Of a stretch of 64,000 nt of DNA, positions 8,264 through 16,910 are shown in pieces (positions within the stretch are counted from its first letter, which is position 1; each line of letters opens with the position of its first letter). Below the pieces are notes generated by a model that saw only the letters and a program-made list of their open reading frames with translations, made no database searches and was not told the DNA's origin. The position numbers and the translations under genes are program-made. Source of the DNA: Shinella zoogloeoides (GTDB lineage: Bacteria > Pseudomonadota > Alphaproteobacteria > Rhizobiales > Rhizobiaceae); NCBI RefSeq assembly GCF_022682305.1, contig NZ_CP093528.1, positions 310,001-374,000 of the forward strand. The letters run 5' to 3'.

Positions 8264-9970
8264 ATGTCTCAAGCAAACCCCACGCGCGAAGATTTCGCAG
8301 CCCTTCTGCAGGAATCCTTCGCCGCTAACGATCTCGCCGAAGGCTATGTCGCCAAGGGCATCGTTACCGCGATCGAAAAGGACGTCGCCATCGTCGACGT
8401 CGGCCTCAAGGTTGAAGGTCGCGTTCCGCTGAAGGAATTCGGCGCCAAGTCCAAGGACGGCACGCTGAAGGTCGGCGACGAAGTCGAAGTCTACGTCGAG
8501 CGCATCGAAAACGCGCTTGGTGAAGCTGTTCTCTCGCGCGAAAAGGCTCGCCGCGAAGAAAGCTGGGCCAAGCTCGAAGTCAAGTTCGAAGCCGGCGAGC
8601 GCGTCGAAGGCGTCATCTTCAACCAGGTCAAGGGTGGCTTCACCGTCGATCTCGACGGCGCCGTTGCCTTCCTGCCGCGTTCGCAGGTCGACATCCGTCC
8701 GATCCGCGACGTCACGCCGCTCATGCACAACCCGCAGCCCTTCGAAATCCTCAAGATGGACAAGCGCCGCGGCAACATCGTCGTTTCGCGCCGCACGGTT
8801 CTGGAAGAGTCGCGCGCCGAGCAGCGTTCTGAAATCGTTCAGAACCTCGAAGAAGGCCAGGTTGTTGACGGCGTCGTCAAGAACATCACCGATTACGGTG
8901 CGTTCGTTGACCTCGGCGGCATCGACGGCCTGCTGCACGTCACCGACATGGCCTGGCGCCGCGTCAACCATCCGTCGGAGATCCTGTCCATTGGCCAGCA
9001 GGTCAAGGTTCAGATCATCCGCATCAACCAGGAAACCCACCGCATCTCGCTCGGCATGAAGCAGCTCGAGTCGGATCCGTGGGATGGCATCGGCACGAAG
9101 TACCCGGTCGGCAAGAAGATCTCCGGCACCGTCACGAACATCACCGACTACGGTGCGTTCGTCGAGCTGGAGCCGGGCATCGAAGGCCTGATCCACATCT
9201 CCGAAATGTCCTGGACCAAGAAGAACGTACATCCCGGCAAGATCCTGTCCACGAGCCAGGAAGTCGACGTTGTCGTTCTCGAAGTCGACCCGACGAAGCG
9301 CCGCATCTCGCTCGGTCTCAAGCAGACCCTCGAGAACCCGTGGCAGGCCTTCGCGCACAGCCACCCGGCTGGCACGGAAGTCGAAGGCGAAGTCAAGAAC
9401 AAGACCGAATTCGGCCTGTTCATCGGCCTCGACGGCGACGTGGACGGCATGGTTCACCTGTCGGACCTCGACTGGAACCGTCCGGGCGAGCAGGTCATCG
9501 AAGAGTTCAACAAGGGCGACGTCGTCAAGGCTGTTGTTCTGGATGTGGACGTCGACAAGGAGCGCATCTCGCTCGGCATCAAGCAGCTCGGCCGTGACTC
9601 GGTCGGTGAAGCTGCTGCTTCCGGCGACCTGCGCAAGAACGCCGTCGTTTCGGCTGAAGTCATCGCGGTCAACGATGGCGGCATCGAAGTGAAGCTCGTC
9701 AACCACGAAGACATCACCGCGTTCATCCGTCGCGGCGACCTGTCGCGTGACCGTGACGAACAGCGTCCGGAGCGTTTCTCGGTCGGCCAGACCGTCGACG
9801 CCCGCGTCCTGAACTTCTCGAAGAAGGATCGCAAGATCCAGCTTTCGATCAAGGCGCTGGAAATCGCCGAAGAGAAGGAAGCCGTCGCACAGTTCGGTTC
9901 GTCCGACTCGGGCGCTTCGCTCGGCGACATCCTCGGCGCGGCTCTGAAGAACCGCAACAACGCCGAGTAA
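8264..9970 (+). CDS. rpsA: 30S ribosomal protein S1
   Basis: The 568-residue protein binds mRNA on the small ribosomal subunit and aids initiation on weak ribosome sites. Six S1 RNA-binding repeats can be followed through the sequence by their recurring cores: GIVTAIEKDVAIVDVGLKVEGRVP, GVIFNQVKGGFTVDL, GVVKNITDYGAFVDLGG, GTVTNITDYGAFVELEPG, GEVKNKTEFGLFIGL and AEVIAVNDGGIEVKL. The length is the usual one for alphaproteobacteria. It lies 165 bases after cmk, so it likely has its own promoter. A strong terminator follows. The start is ATG 8264 with AGGAG upstream. Confidence 0.98.
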   Translation: MSQANPTREDFAALLQESFAANDLAEGYVAKGIVTAIEKDVAIVDVGLKVEGRVPLKEFGAKSKDGTLKVGDEVEVYVERIENALGEAVLSREKARREESWAKLEVKFEAGERVEGVIFNQVKGGFTVDLDGAVAFLPRSQVDIRPIRDVTPLMHNPQPFEILKMDKRRGNIVVSRRTVLEESRAEQRSEIVQNLEEGQVVDGVVKNITDYGAFVDLGGIDGLLHVTDMAWRRVNHPSEILSIGQQVKVQIIRINQETHRISLGMKQLESDPWDGIGTKYPVGKKISGTVTNITDYGAFVELEPGIEGLIHISEMSWTKKNVHPGKILSTSQEVDVVVLEVDPTKRRISLGLKQTLENPWQAFAHSHPAGTEVEGEVKNKTEFGLFIGLDGDVDGMVHLSDLDWNRPGEQVIEEFNKGDVVKAVVLDVDVDKERISLGIKQLGRDSVGEAAASGDLRKNAVVSAEVIAVNDGGIEVKLVNHEDITAFIRRGDLSRDRDEQRPERFSVGQTVDARVLNFSKKDRKIQLSIKALEIAEEKEAVAQFGSSDSGASLGDILGAALKNRNNAE

Positions 9971-9991
9971 GCCTTCGCTTACGAAACAAGA

Positions 9992-10023
9992 AGCCCGCGG
10001 AGAGCGATCTCCGCGGGCTTTTT
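9992..10023. terminator. Bidirectional Rho-independent terminator
   Basis: AGCCCGCGGAGA pairs with TCTCCGCGGGCT over a four-base loop and is followed on the plus strand by TTTTTCTTT. On the minus strand it is followed by TCTTGTTTCG. It ends rpsA and the convergent minus-strand gene at 10038. Confidence 0.92.
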
Positions 10024-10037
10024 CTTTGGGGGATCGG

Positions 10038-11534
10038 TCAGGTCCAGTAGTCGCCGAGCTTCTGGTAGAAGACGAGGCCCGGCTCTATGACGCCGACCAT
10101 CTCCGCCGTCTTCTCGCGCCGGCGCGCCATGTCGGGGCTTTCCGGCTCCGGTTCCCCGCCGCCGGGGTCCTCCTGCATCTCCTCGCCGTCCTCTTCGCCG
10201 GCCGGGTCGTCCTCGCCGGGCGCATCGTCTTGTTCGGCCTCGCGGCTTTCCGGCCAGGCGATATCCTCTTCCGCCGGCAGGTAGGGCACGAAGGCGAGGG
10301 GAACGCCCTCACGGGGAATTGCTGCGGCGGGTAGCCTCTCCGGCAGGACGTCGGCCACCGCCATGGATTGGGCGGCCGCCCTGGCTTGCGGCGCGGAGGC
10401 TGCCTCGTCCGGTTCGGCGGAGGGTTGCGGCGCCGCCGCTTCCGGTTCGCCGGCTTTGGGGCGAGGCTTGCTTGCTGCCTCTTCTGTGTGCTCGCTGGCG
10501 ATCTGGGCCAGTTCCTGCTCGATCGCCGGATCGAAGGGGTGTTCGAGGAGTGCTCGGATGAAGTTCGCCTCCTCCGGCGAAAGGTTTTCCATCAGGTGCG
10601 CCACCGCCTGCATGAGCTGGGCGGGGGGCGCGTCACGGGCGACGGCCTGTAGCACGCTGCGGGCAAGCGCTTGTCCCGCCGCGTTGGAAATCTGCGCCCT
10701 GGCCGGAACCTCTTCCCGTTTCAGTGTGGGGGATGCCGCTTGCGTGTCTTCCGCGCCATCCTGGTGTCGGATCACCGATTGGGCCGCATCGACTGGCCGC
10801 TGGTCGGTTGTCCTGGCGGCCGGGTTTGGCAGGCGGGATTCTGCCCGCGCCGCGGTGTTCCCGGAATTGGAAAGGATGTGTTCCGCCTCGCCCGATGGCG
10901 CGGATGTCTGGCCGGCCACGGGGCGCGGCTTGCTGCTGCCTTCGAGATCGAAAATGCGCTTCAGCGCCGTCTGGAGCGCGCGGGCGTCGCCAACCACCTG
11001 CGCCGCCTGCTGCGGACCGTGGCGGCCGACGGCGGCGAGTTGCTGGGCGGTCAGGCCGACAGGCTTCTGCTGGCGCTCCGTACCGGAAAGGTCGCCGGGC
11101 TGAAGGCTCGTCGCAAGCAGGTTGGCCAGTTTTTGCGCCTCCGGCCCGTTCGGATTGCGCACGATCTCCACGAGGCTGCGTGTCGGCATGGCTGAAAGCA
11201 CGGTGCCGATCAGTTTTTCCACGCTCGGGCGAAGCTCCGGCGGCAGTCGTGCGATGATGTCGGCAAGCTTGCGGGCGTTTCCGCCCTCGCTGTCGGGCAT
11301 CGCCTTCAGCGCGGCCAGCAGCGTTTCCAGAAGATCCCGGCCTGGGCTCGGCTCCGCCGTGCGCGGCATGTGCTTGAGCATGGTTTCGAGCAGGCGCAGC
11401 AGCACCTCGGCCCTGAGATTGGCGAGAGTGGCGGCGGAGGCCTGCGGCGTGGCGGCGGCGTCGGCCGGCGCACCCGCCTGCAGGGCGGGGGAGGGCTGCG
11501 ATACCCCTGTCGTCGGTGCCACGCGCGGCAGCAT
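10038..11534 (-). CDS. Uncharacterised 498-residue protein, Ala/Pro/Glu-rich
   Basis: The start ATG 11534 has AGGAGG five bases upstream. I see no signal peptide or membrane segment. Residues 40-145 are helical and ordered, ending in SLVEIVRNPNGPEAQKLANL (120-139). The middle is low-complexity, a second ordered block around 310-370 contains HLMENLSPEEANFIRALLEH, and a very acidic stretch precedes the end VIEPGLVFYQKLGDYWT. The layout of ordered blocks joined by Ala/Pro/Gln-rich linkers recalls flagellar hook-length proteins, but no FliK signature is visible. It shares the RNPxGxEAQ motif with the uncharacterised protein at 13729-14961. Confidence 0.7.
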   Translation of the reverse strand: MLPRVAPTTGVSQPSPALQAGAPADAAATPQASAATLANLRAEVLLRLLETMLKHMPRTAEPSPGRDLLETLLAALKAMPDSEGGNARKLADIIARLPPELRPSVEKLIGTVLSAMPTRSLVEIVRNPNGPEAQKLANLLATSLQPGDLSGTERQQKPVGLTAQQLAAVGRHGPQQAAQVVGDARALQTALKRIFDLEGSSKPRPVAGQTSAPSGEAEHILSNSGNTAARAESRLPNPAARTTDQRPVDAAQSVIRHQDGAEDTQAASPTLKREEVPARAQISNAAGQALARSVLQAVARDAPPAQLMQAVAHLMENLSPEEANFIRALLEHPFDPAIEQELAQIASEHTEEAASKPRPKAGEPEAAAPQPSAEPDEAASAPQARAAAQSMAVADVLPERLPAAAIPREGVPLAFVPYLPAEEDIAWPESREAEQDDAPGEDDPAGEEDGEEMQEDPGGGEPEPESPDMARRREKTAEMVGVIEPGLVFYQKLGDYWT

Positions 11535-11944
11535 GATGCCTCCTGTCCGTCCTTGCCGATGCGGTCCGCATCCCAGGCCTGCGAATGAATGTACCATCGT
11601 TCGTCGGATGGCGCATCATGCGCGACGCTGCGAGATGAAGTGCTTTCGGCCCGGAAAACCGGGCATTTCATGCGGGGAGGCGGCGGCGGGGCCGGCGAAA
11701 CACTGAACCGCTGACTGTGGCCGGACGGGACGCCCCGAAACTCCGAACAACTACTCTTCGTTACAATTGGCATTTTATGGTTAATGAAACGCTAACGTCG
11801 CGGCGGGCGCTTCGCAGGTGCAACATTCCGCGCGCAATTTCCCCGCCGCCACGGCCTTGCCCCTTATGCTCGGCTCGCGTAAATCTTGCCGGCACTGTCG
11901 GCCGCCGGGGATTTGCGGACCGCGGATGCGGCGGAGACCCTTCG
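11535..11944. other. Divergent intergenic region upstream of nadV
   Basis: About 410 bases separate the minus-strand 498-residue protein gene from nadV. No gene is supported. A more AT-rich patch near 11755-11790 (ACAATTGGCATTTTATGG and neighbours) is the most likely promoter area, but no convincing -35/-10 pair or operator can be assigned. No riboswitch is recognisable. Confidence 0.5.
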
Positions 11945-13327
11945 ATGAACCTCACCAACCTCATCCTCAACACCGACAGCTACAAGTTCAGCCACTACCT
12001 GCAATATCCGCCGGAAACGCGGGCGATCTCCTCCTATGTCGAGGCGCGCGGCCATTCCGATCATCCGGAAGTGCTGTTCTTTGGGCTCCAGATGTTCCTG
12101 AAGGAATATCTGTCGAAACCGGTGACGATGCGGGACGTGGACGAGGCCGAGGCCATCGTCACGGCGCATGGCCTGCCGTTCAACCGCGAGGGCTGGACCC
12201 ATATCGTCAACAGGCATGGCGGCTTCCTGCCGCTGCTCATCGAGGCGTTGCCGGAGGGCACGATGGTGCGCCGCGGCGTGCCGGTGGCGCAGGTGGTCAA
12301 TACGGATCCGGCCTGCTTCTGGCTCACATCCTATATCGAGACGGCCTTCCTGCGCGCCATCTGGTATCCGAGCACGGTCGCCTCCAATTCGCGCAAGGTG
12401 AAGCAGGTTATCCAGCCGATCCTGGAAAAGACCTGCGACGACCCGGCCGCCGTGCTGCCCTTCCGCCTGCACGATTTCGGCGCACGCGGAACCACGAGTT
12501 TCGAGCAGGCGGGCATCGGTGGGGTGGCGCATCTCGTCAATTTCATGGGCACCGACACGGTGAGCGCGGTGCTCTATGCCCGCCGCTACTACGGTGCCGA
12601 GATGGCCGGCTTCTCCATTCCCGCCTCCGAGCATTCGACCATGACCGCCTGGGGGCAGGACCGCGAGGCGGAGGCCTACGGCAACATGGTCGACAAATTC
12701 GGCAGCAAGGGCCTCTATGCCGTGGTGTCGGACAGCTACGACATCAACAATGCCGTCGCGGAAATCTGGGGCAAACAGCTCAAGGAGCGCGTGCAGGCGG
12801 CCGGCGGCACGCTGGTCGTGCGCCCGGACAGCGGCGATCCGGTGGAAACGCCGGTGCAGGTTGTGCGCCAGCTCGCCTATGCCTTCGGCACGCATCTCAA
12901 TGCCAAGGGCTACAAGGTGCTCGATAACAGCGTGCGTGTCATCCAGGGCGACGGCATCTCGCCCGCCGATATCGGCCTCATCCTCGGCCGTATGGAAGCC
13001 TTCGGCTTCTCGGCGGAAAACATCGCCTTCGGCATGGGCGCGGGGCTTCTTCAGCGCGTCAACCGCGACACCTATTCCTTCGCCATGAAGGCCAATGCCC
13101 GGCAGGACATGGAAGGGAACTGGCACGACGTCTACAAGCGCCCGGCGACCATGAACCTCAAGGCCTCGAAGGCCGGCCGGCAGGCGGTGGTCGAGGGCTA
13201 TGTGGGCCTTGAAGCGGCGCGTGTCGACCAGCTCGCGGGTCGGCGGAATCTCCTGCAGCCCGTCTGGCGCGATGGCGAGCTTCTCGTCGACTGGACCTTC
13301 GATGCGGTGCGCGCCCGCGCGGCCTGA
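11945..13327 (+). CDS. nadV: Nicotinamide phosphoribosyltransferase
   Basis: This 460-residue enzyme makes NMN from nicotinamide and PRPP, salvaging NAD without deamidation. The sequence follows the NAMPT fold family: NLILNTDSYKFSHYLQYPP at the N-terminus, SSYVEARG, FRLHDFGARGTTSFEQAG, PASEHSTMTAWG, VVSDSYDINNAV, VVRPDSGDPVETP, VIQGDGIS and AFGMGAGLLQRVNRDT. These cover the PRPP and nicotinamide pocket. ATG 11945 follows GCGGAGAC; the frame is open upstream but without start signals. It stands alone as a single transcription unit and is followed by a small conserved gene. Confidence 0.93.
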   Translation: MNLTNLILNTDSYKFSHYLQYPPETRAISSYVEARGHSDHPEVLFFGLQMFLKEYLSKPVTMRDVDEAEAIVTAHGLPFNREGWTHIVNRHGGFLPLLIEALPEGTMVRRGVPVAQVVNTDPACFWLTSYIETAFLRAIWYPSTVASNSRKVKQVIQPILEKTCDDPAAVLPFRLHDFGARGTTSFEQAGIGGVAHLVNFMGTDTVSAVLYARRYYGAEMAGFSIPASEHSTMTAWGQDREAEAYGNMVDKFGSKGLYAVVSDSYDINNAVAEIWGKQLKERVQAAGGTLVVRPDSGDPVETPVQVVRQLAYAFGTHLNAKGYKVLDNSVRVIQGDGISPADIGLILGRMEAFGFSAENIAFGMGAGLLQRVNRDTYSFAMKANARQDMEGNWHDVYKRPATMNLKASKAGRQAVVEGYVGLEAARVDQLAGRRNLLQPVWRDGELLVDWTFDAVRARAA

Positions 13328-13384
13328 TCCCTTGCAACCCGGCCCGCGCCGCGCCATCTTGAGTCTCCTGACTGGAGACGAGAG

Positions 13385-13732
13385 ATGACGGTTCGCCCGC
13401 CGCAGGCGCTTGCCCCTTCCTTCACCAAGGAAACGGGCCTCAATATCCTCGAATACGAGCTGATGTCCGAACGGGCAGATGCGCTCGGCCGGCATGGGCT
13501 GAAGGTCGAGAAGGCGCTGGCGGTTCTGGCCGAACGTCTTGCAGCCGGTTGCGGGGAGGGGGAGCGGGAAGACCTGCTCGACGACGCGGCCGACAAGGTC
13601 TGGGCCTTCTTCATCCAGCGGGAGATGTGCGGTCTGCGCAGCCAGAAGGATGCGGTCCGCCGCTATGGTATCCCGCCGGAAGTCATCGCCCGCCTCGGTA
13701 TCGTGCGGCGTAAACCGGAGTCCCGGTCCTAG
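13385..13732 (+). CDS. Conserved small protein, probably DUF6665
   Basis: The 115-residue product has the features I associate with DUF6665: a start MTVRPPQALAP, then LNILEYELMSERADALGRHG, a helical VEKALAVLAERL, and the strong block VWAFFIQREMCGLRSQKDAVRRYGIP with PEVIARLG near the end. Function is unknown. It is a soluble helical protein with no signal peptide. GGAGACGAGAG precedes ATG 13385. Its stop overlaps the stop of the convergent minus-strand gene in the shared sequence CTAG. Confidence 0.75.
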   Translation: MTVRPPQALAPSFTKETGLNILEYELMSERADALGRHGLKVEKALAVLAERLAAGCGEGEREDLLDDAADKVWAFFIQREMCGLRSQKDAVRRYGIPPEVIARLGIVRRKPESRS

Positions 13733-14961
13733 GCGACGAGCTGGCGGGTGATCAGGTCGTAAATCCCGTTGTCGTCGACACGCAGCGCGAAGATACCCTT
13801 CTTCGCCTCTTCCCGTTCCTCTTGCTCGATCACACCCGCCGCATCGAGGTTGCGGACGGCTTCGCCCGTGCTCTCGGCCGGTGTTTCCGTTTGCGGGGAG
13901 AGGCCATGATCGGGCTTTGCGGGGGCCTTCTCGTCAACCTCGGTCGCCTCCGCGCCGGCGGCGAGCAACTGGATCGTGTCGATGGCCTCGGTCGGCGTCC
14001 GGCTGTCGGCCTTGCCCTTCACGGCGTCTTCGTTGGCGTGGCCGACGGCGTCCTGAAGCTTCTCGACGTCCTCGAGCTTCTCGCCGGCCTCCAGCTTGCC
14101 GATGGTTTCCTCGCGCTCCTTGCGCGTTTCAGCATCCTCGACGCGCGTCGGATCCCGTTTCGTGCGGTCGAGCTTCAGTTCCTCGATGGATTTCGGGTCC
14201 GCCGCGTCCTCGAGACGGGCGAGAACCTTGCGCATTTCCGGCGTGAGCGCCTTTTCCTCCTCAGCCTTCTCCGCCAGCGCGTCCTTCACGCGCTGAGCCT
14301 CGGTGCCATAGGGGTTTCGGATCGCGCCGATGATATCGCTCGCGGTAAGGCCGAGATCGGTGAGGCCGGATTTCCTCTCCAGCGTCGCGACATCCGCCGG
14401 AAGTTCGCCGCGCTCGCGCGTCAGCATGGCGGAAAGGCGCTGCTCGAAGTCGGCCTCGTCCTCGCCCTGCGTCACGCCCGTCGCCAACGCAAGGCGTGCG
14501 ACGAGATTGGCGGCGGCATCGTCGGAGGGGCCGGCCATCGCCTCCTTGACGGAGGAAAGCGTGGTGCCGAGCGAGCGCAGGCTCACATTGAGCGTGCTGC
14601 CCTTGGCGGCAAGTCCGACGCTGTCGACGAGGGTGATCTTGTCGGAAAGGCGCTGGGCGAAGGCGCGTGCGGATTCGCCATCCTGCTGGGTGATGCCGAG
14701 CGTATCGCTGAAACGGGCGATCACCTTGGCGAGCGTATCGCCGCCGCGGGCGTTGCTGCCGAAGAAATGTTCGTTGATGCGGGTGTTCGCCTGGCGCGCG
14801 GCGTCGTCCGACTGCAGGTGCGCCTGCTCGCGGATGTCGTCGTTCTTGCGCCCGCTCGCCTTCTCCGCCTCTTCGCGGCGGCGATCCTCGATCGTCTCGA
14901 CGATCGACTGCATGGCCGAGATGGCGGCGGTGGACTGCGCGCTCTGCAGCGATGTCAGCAT
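13729..14961 (-). CDS. Uncharacterised 410-residue helical protein with an internal duplication
   Basis: ATG 14961 has GGAG upstream. The N-terminus (MLTSLQSAQSTAAISAMQSI) is Ser/Ala/Gln-rich with no classic signal peptide, then a charged coiled-coil stretch. Two related blocks follow: about 82-146 (ARFSDTLGITQQDGESARAF, QRLSDKI) and about 155-219 (ARLALATGVTQGEDEADFEQ, RLSAML), the second ending in IRNPYGTEAQ (214-223). The C-terminal third is acidic and Glu/Lys-rich, ending IFALRVDDNGIYDLITRQLVA. I do not recognise a named family. It shares a motif with the protein at 10038-11534. Its stop overlaps that of the gene at 13385. Confidence 0.7.
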   Translation of the reverse strand: MLTSLQSAQSTAAISAMQSIVETIEDRRREEAEKASGRKNDDIREQAHLQSDDAARQANTRINEHFFGSNARGGDTLAKVIARFSDTLGITQQDGESARAFAQRLSDKITLVDSVGLAAKGSTLNVSLRSLGTTLSSVKEAMAGPSDDAAANLVARLALATGVTQGEDEADFEQRLSAMLTRERGELPADVATLERKSGLTDLGLTASDIIGAIRNPYGTEAQRVKDALAEKAEEEKALTPEMRKVLARLEDAADPKSIEELKLDRTKRDPTRVEDAETRKEREETIGKLEAGEKLEDVEKLQDAVGHANEDAVKGKADSRTPTEAIDTIQLLAAGAEATEVDEKAPAKPDHGLSPQTETPAESTGEAVRNLDAAGVIEQEEREEAKKGIFALRVDDNGIYDLITRQLVA

Positions 14962-15039
14962 GGCAAACCTCCAGGAGACTGGAGGATAAGGCCGAGGCCG
15001 TTAACCGGGCGTTAAGCCTGCGCCCGCGGATTTGCGGGG

Positions 15040-15666
15040 TCAGCTATGGGCGAAGATATCCGTTTCCTCCCAGCCGAGCAGATCGAGCTTGGCGCGGGTC
15101 GGCAGGAAGGCGAAGCAGGCATCCGCATGCTCTGCCCGGCCATCGCGCAGGAGGCGGGCGGTGAGCTTGTCGCGCAGCGCATGGAGATAGAGCACGTCCG
15201 AGGCGGCATATTCGAGCTGTGCCGGCGACAGCGTCGCGGCCGCCCAGTCGGAAGACTGTTGCTGCTTGGAAATGTCGACTTCGAGCATTTCCTTGAGATT
15301 GTCCTTGAGGCCGTGGCGGTCGGTATAGGTGCGGGTCAGGCGCGAGGCGATCTTGGTGCAGAAGACCGGTGTGGTGGTGACACCGAAGGTGTGGAACAGC
15401 ACGGCGATATCGAAGCGGCCGTAATGGAAGATCTTCTGGCGCGCCGGGTCTTCCAGCATGGCGGTAAGGTTGGGGGCTTCCTTCTGGCCGGCGGCGATGC
15501 GGATGACGTCCGCGGTGCCGTCGCCCGGCGAGAGCTGCACGACGCAGAGTCGGTCCCGGCGCGGGACGAGGCCGAGCGTCTCGGTGTCGATGGCAATGGC
15601 GCCGGTATAGCGGGCCGCATCCGCCGCCGGGATATCGCCTTCGTGATACCGGATTGCACTTGCCAT
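15040..15666 (-). CDS. Ribonuclease D-like 3'-5' exonuclease
   Basis: This is a single-domain DEDDy exonuclease of about 208 residues, half the size of full RNase D because the HRDC domains are missing. Catalytic motifs are AIDTETLGL (Exo I), FHYGRFDIAVL (Exo II) and YAASDVLYLHALRDKL (Exo III with the Tyr). It should trim structured RNA 3' ends in the cytoplasm. I chose ATG 15666 with GGGG seven bases upstream; ATG 15678 would add four residues but has no ribosome site. Stand-alone forms are common in Rhizobiales. Confidence 0.9.
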   Translation of the reverse strand: MASAIRYHEGDIPAADAARYTGAIAIDTETLGLVPRRDRLCVVQLSPGDGTADVIRIAAGQKEAPNLTAMLEDPARQKIFHYGRFDIAVLFHTFGVTTTPVFCTKIASRLTRTYTDRHGLKDNLKEMLEVDISKQQQSSDWAAATLSPAQLEYAASDVLYLHALRDKLTARLLRDGRAEHADACFAFLPTRAKLDLLGWEETDIFAHS

Positions 15667-15775
15667 GAAAAACCCCATCTAAGCTGTCTGAATATCCGCA
15701 GGCCTATATCGCATGTCGCCGGCCGGCGGTACCTCTTTGTGGATTGCGAAAGGCCGGCTCCGACCGGGAAAGACG

Positions 15776-16060
15776 ATGAAGACACGCACCGCCCTCGTGC
15801 TCCTTACCATCCTTGTGTCCGCCTCCACCGGGCGGGCGCAGGCTTTCAAGGATCTTCCCGGCGTCGTTCCCTCCGATGCCACGGAGGAATACAGCAACAA
15901 GGACGCGCCGCGTTGCACCCAGCAGGTGGAGGTGCCGCGCAGCGACAGGACCCACTGGATGCCGCGAAGCGTCTATGTCTGCGAGAAGAACGGCATGACG
16001 TGGAGCAGCACGCAGCCGCCCCCGTCGAGCATACGCACCCTGCGCGGCCTGGACCGGTAG
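15776..16060 (+). CDS. Small secreted protein of unknown function
   Basis: ATG 15776 begins a 94-residue product with a typical signal peptide (KTRTALVLLTILVSASTGRAQA). The mature part is short, with two Cys residues (RCTQQVEVP and YVCEKNGMTW), suggesting one disulfide in the periplasm. The end is Pro/Ser/Arg-rich. No domain is recognised. GGGAAAGACG lies just upstream of the start. Confidence 0.65.
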   Translation: MKTRTALVLLTILVSASTGRAQAFKDLPGVVPSDATEEYSNKDAPRCTQQVEVPRSDRTHWMPRSVYVCEKNGMTWSSTQPPPSSIRTLRGLDR

Positions 16061-16078
16061 ACGCAGGGCGCTTGTCGC

Positions 16079-16333
16079 TCAGGCGCGCTTGATGACCTTG
16101 ATCAGCACGAGCAGGATCACGGCACCGATGGTGGAGTGGAGGATGGCGGCGACGATGCCGCTGCCGAGGCTGACGCCGATGGCGGGGAAGAGATAGCCGG
16201 CGATGAAGGCGCCGACGATGCCGACGACGATGTTACCGATGAGGCCGAAGCCGAAGCCCGAGACGATGAGGCCGGCGAGCCAGCCGGCGACTGCGCCGAC
16301 GATGAGGAAAACCAGAATGCTTTCAATGCCCAT
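16079..16333 (-). CDS. GlsB/YeaQ/YmgE family stress-response membrane protein
   Basis: This 84-residue protein is almost wholly hydrophobic with three helices and the family pattern: ILVFLIVGAVAGWLAGLIVSG, FGLIGNIVVGIVGAFIAGYLF and a third helix ILHSTIGAVILLVLIKVIK. The repeated Gly motifs are typical of the transglycosylase-associated protein family, whose role in stress is poorly defined. It is located in the inner membrane. ATG 16333 is preceded by GGGAGCACATC. Confidence 0.92.
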   Translation of the reverse strand: MGIESILVFLIVGAVAGWLAGLIVSGFGFGLIGNIVVGIVGAFIAGYLFPAIGVSLGSGIVAAILHSTIGAVILLVLIKVIKRA

Positions 16334-16408
16334 GATGTGCTCCCTTGGACGGTGTCATTCCGTCGGGATGTAATCTGGCAGCCGATTTGGCGAAAGCAAG
16401 AGGGACTT

Positions 16409-16522
16409 TTAGAAAACCCGCGCCTTTGCTTTCGTGCGCGCGGCCTCGATGTCGATGAGAAGATAGAGTGCTGCGAGCGTTGCGGAAGCGATCAGTGTGG
16501 CGCCCAGTCCCAGAACAATCAT
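16409..16522 (-). CDS. 37-residue single-pass membrane protein
   Basis: ATG 16522 has GAGGGAA six bases upstream, an excellent ribosome site, and the frame closes at TAA 16409-16411. The peptide is one hydrophobic helix (MIVLGLGATLIASATLAALYLL) followed by a charged tail (IDIEAARTKAKARVF), like many bacterial small membrane proteins. It lies upstream of the YeaQ-family gene on the same strand and may share its transcript. No family is known to me. Confidence 0.55.
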   Translation of the reverse strand: MIVLGLGATLIASATLAALYLLIDIEAARTKAKARVF

Positions 16523-16910
16523 TGCCTGTTCCCTCTGACATCATTGTCAGTTTACGACTTGAAGATTACGCGCGCGGGCTTGCCCGTGGCTTACGCAACG
16601 TCGGGTCGTGTTAATTTTAGCGAAGTCATAAACAAGGTGTGAACTATTAACCTTCAGGCAAGGAATTAACCATAAACATGGGTCTACACGTCGGAATGGG
16701 AAACTCGCCGTTTCTCACCCAGGCATGATGCCGAACCGCCGTACCGGAACAGAGCCGGTATTCGAGTTTCACCGAATTTGATCATGGATCGACGGGAGTG
16801 CCACGCATGCCGTTTGCGGCAGCGTGCGGCTCGGCCAGCTCCCCATCCATGCGAAATTCAGTCGGTTCGCCCGCAGGGCAACCGGGCATCGTTGGTTTGG
16901 GAGCGGATTG
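16523..16910 (+). promoter_or_regulatory. Promoter and leader region of the chemotaxis operon
   Basis: About 390 bases upstream of icpA hold no gene. TTAACCAT at 16666-16673 is a CtrA-type half-site. GGCAAGGAAT (16657-16666) and ACACG (16686-16690) occur with exactly the same spacing upstream of the first flagellin gene (44758 and 44787). GGCATGATGCCG with AACCGCCGTA follows at 16722-16743 and also recurs before that flagellin. These shared blocks suggest common regulation of receptor and flagellin. I assign no exact -35/-10. Confidence 0.6.

Noticed and set aside
8261..9706. A 481-codon minus-strand frame opposite rpsA
   Set aside because: It is an antisense shadow of the six S1 repeats, rich in Asp, Val and Leu.
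11864..13495. A long minus-strand frame opposite nadV
   Set aside because: nadV has complete family motifs on the plus strand; the opposite product is His/Arg-rich without a domain.
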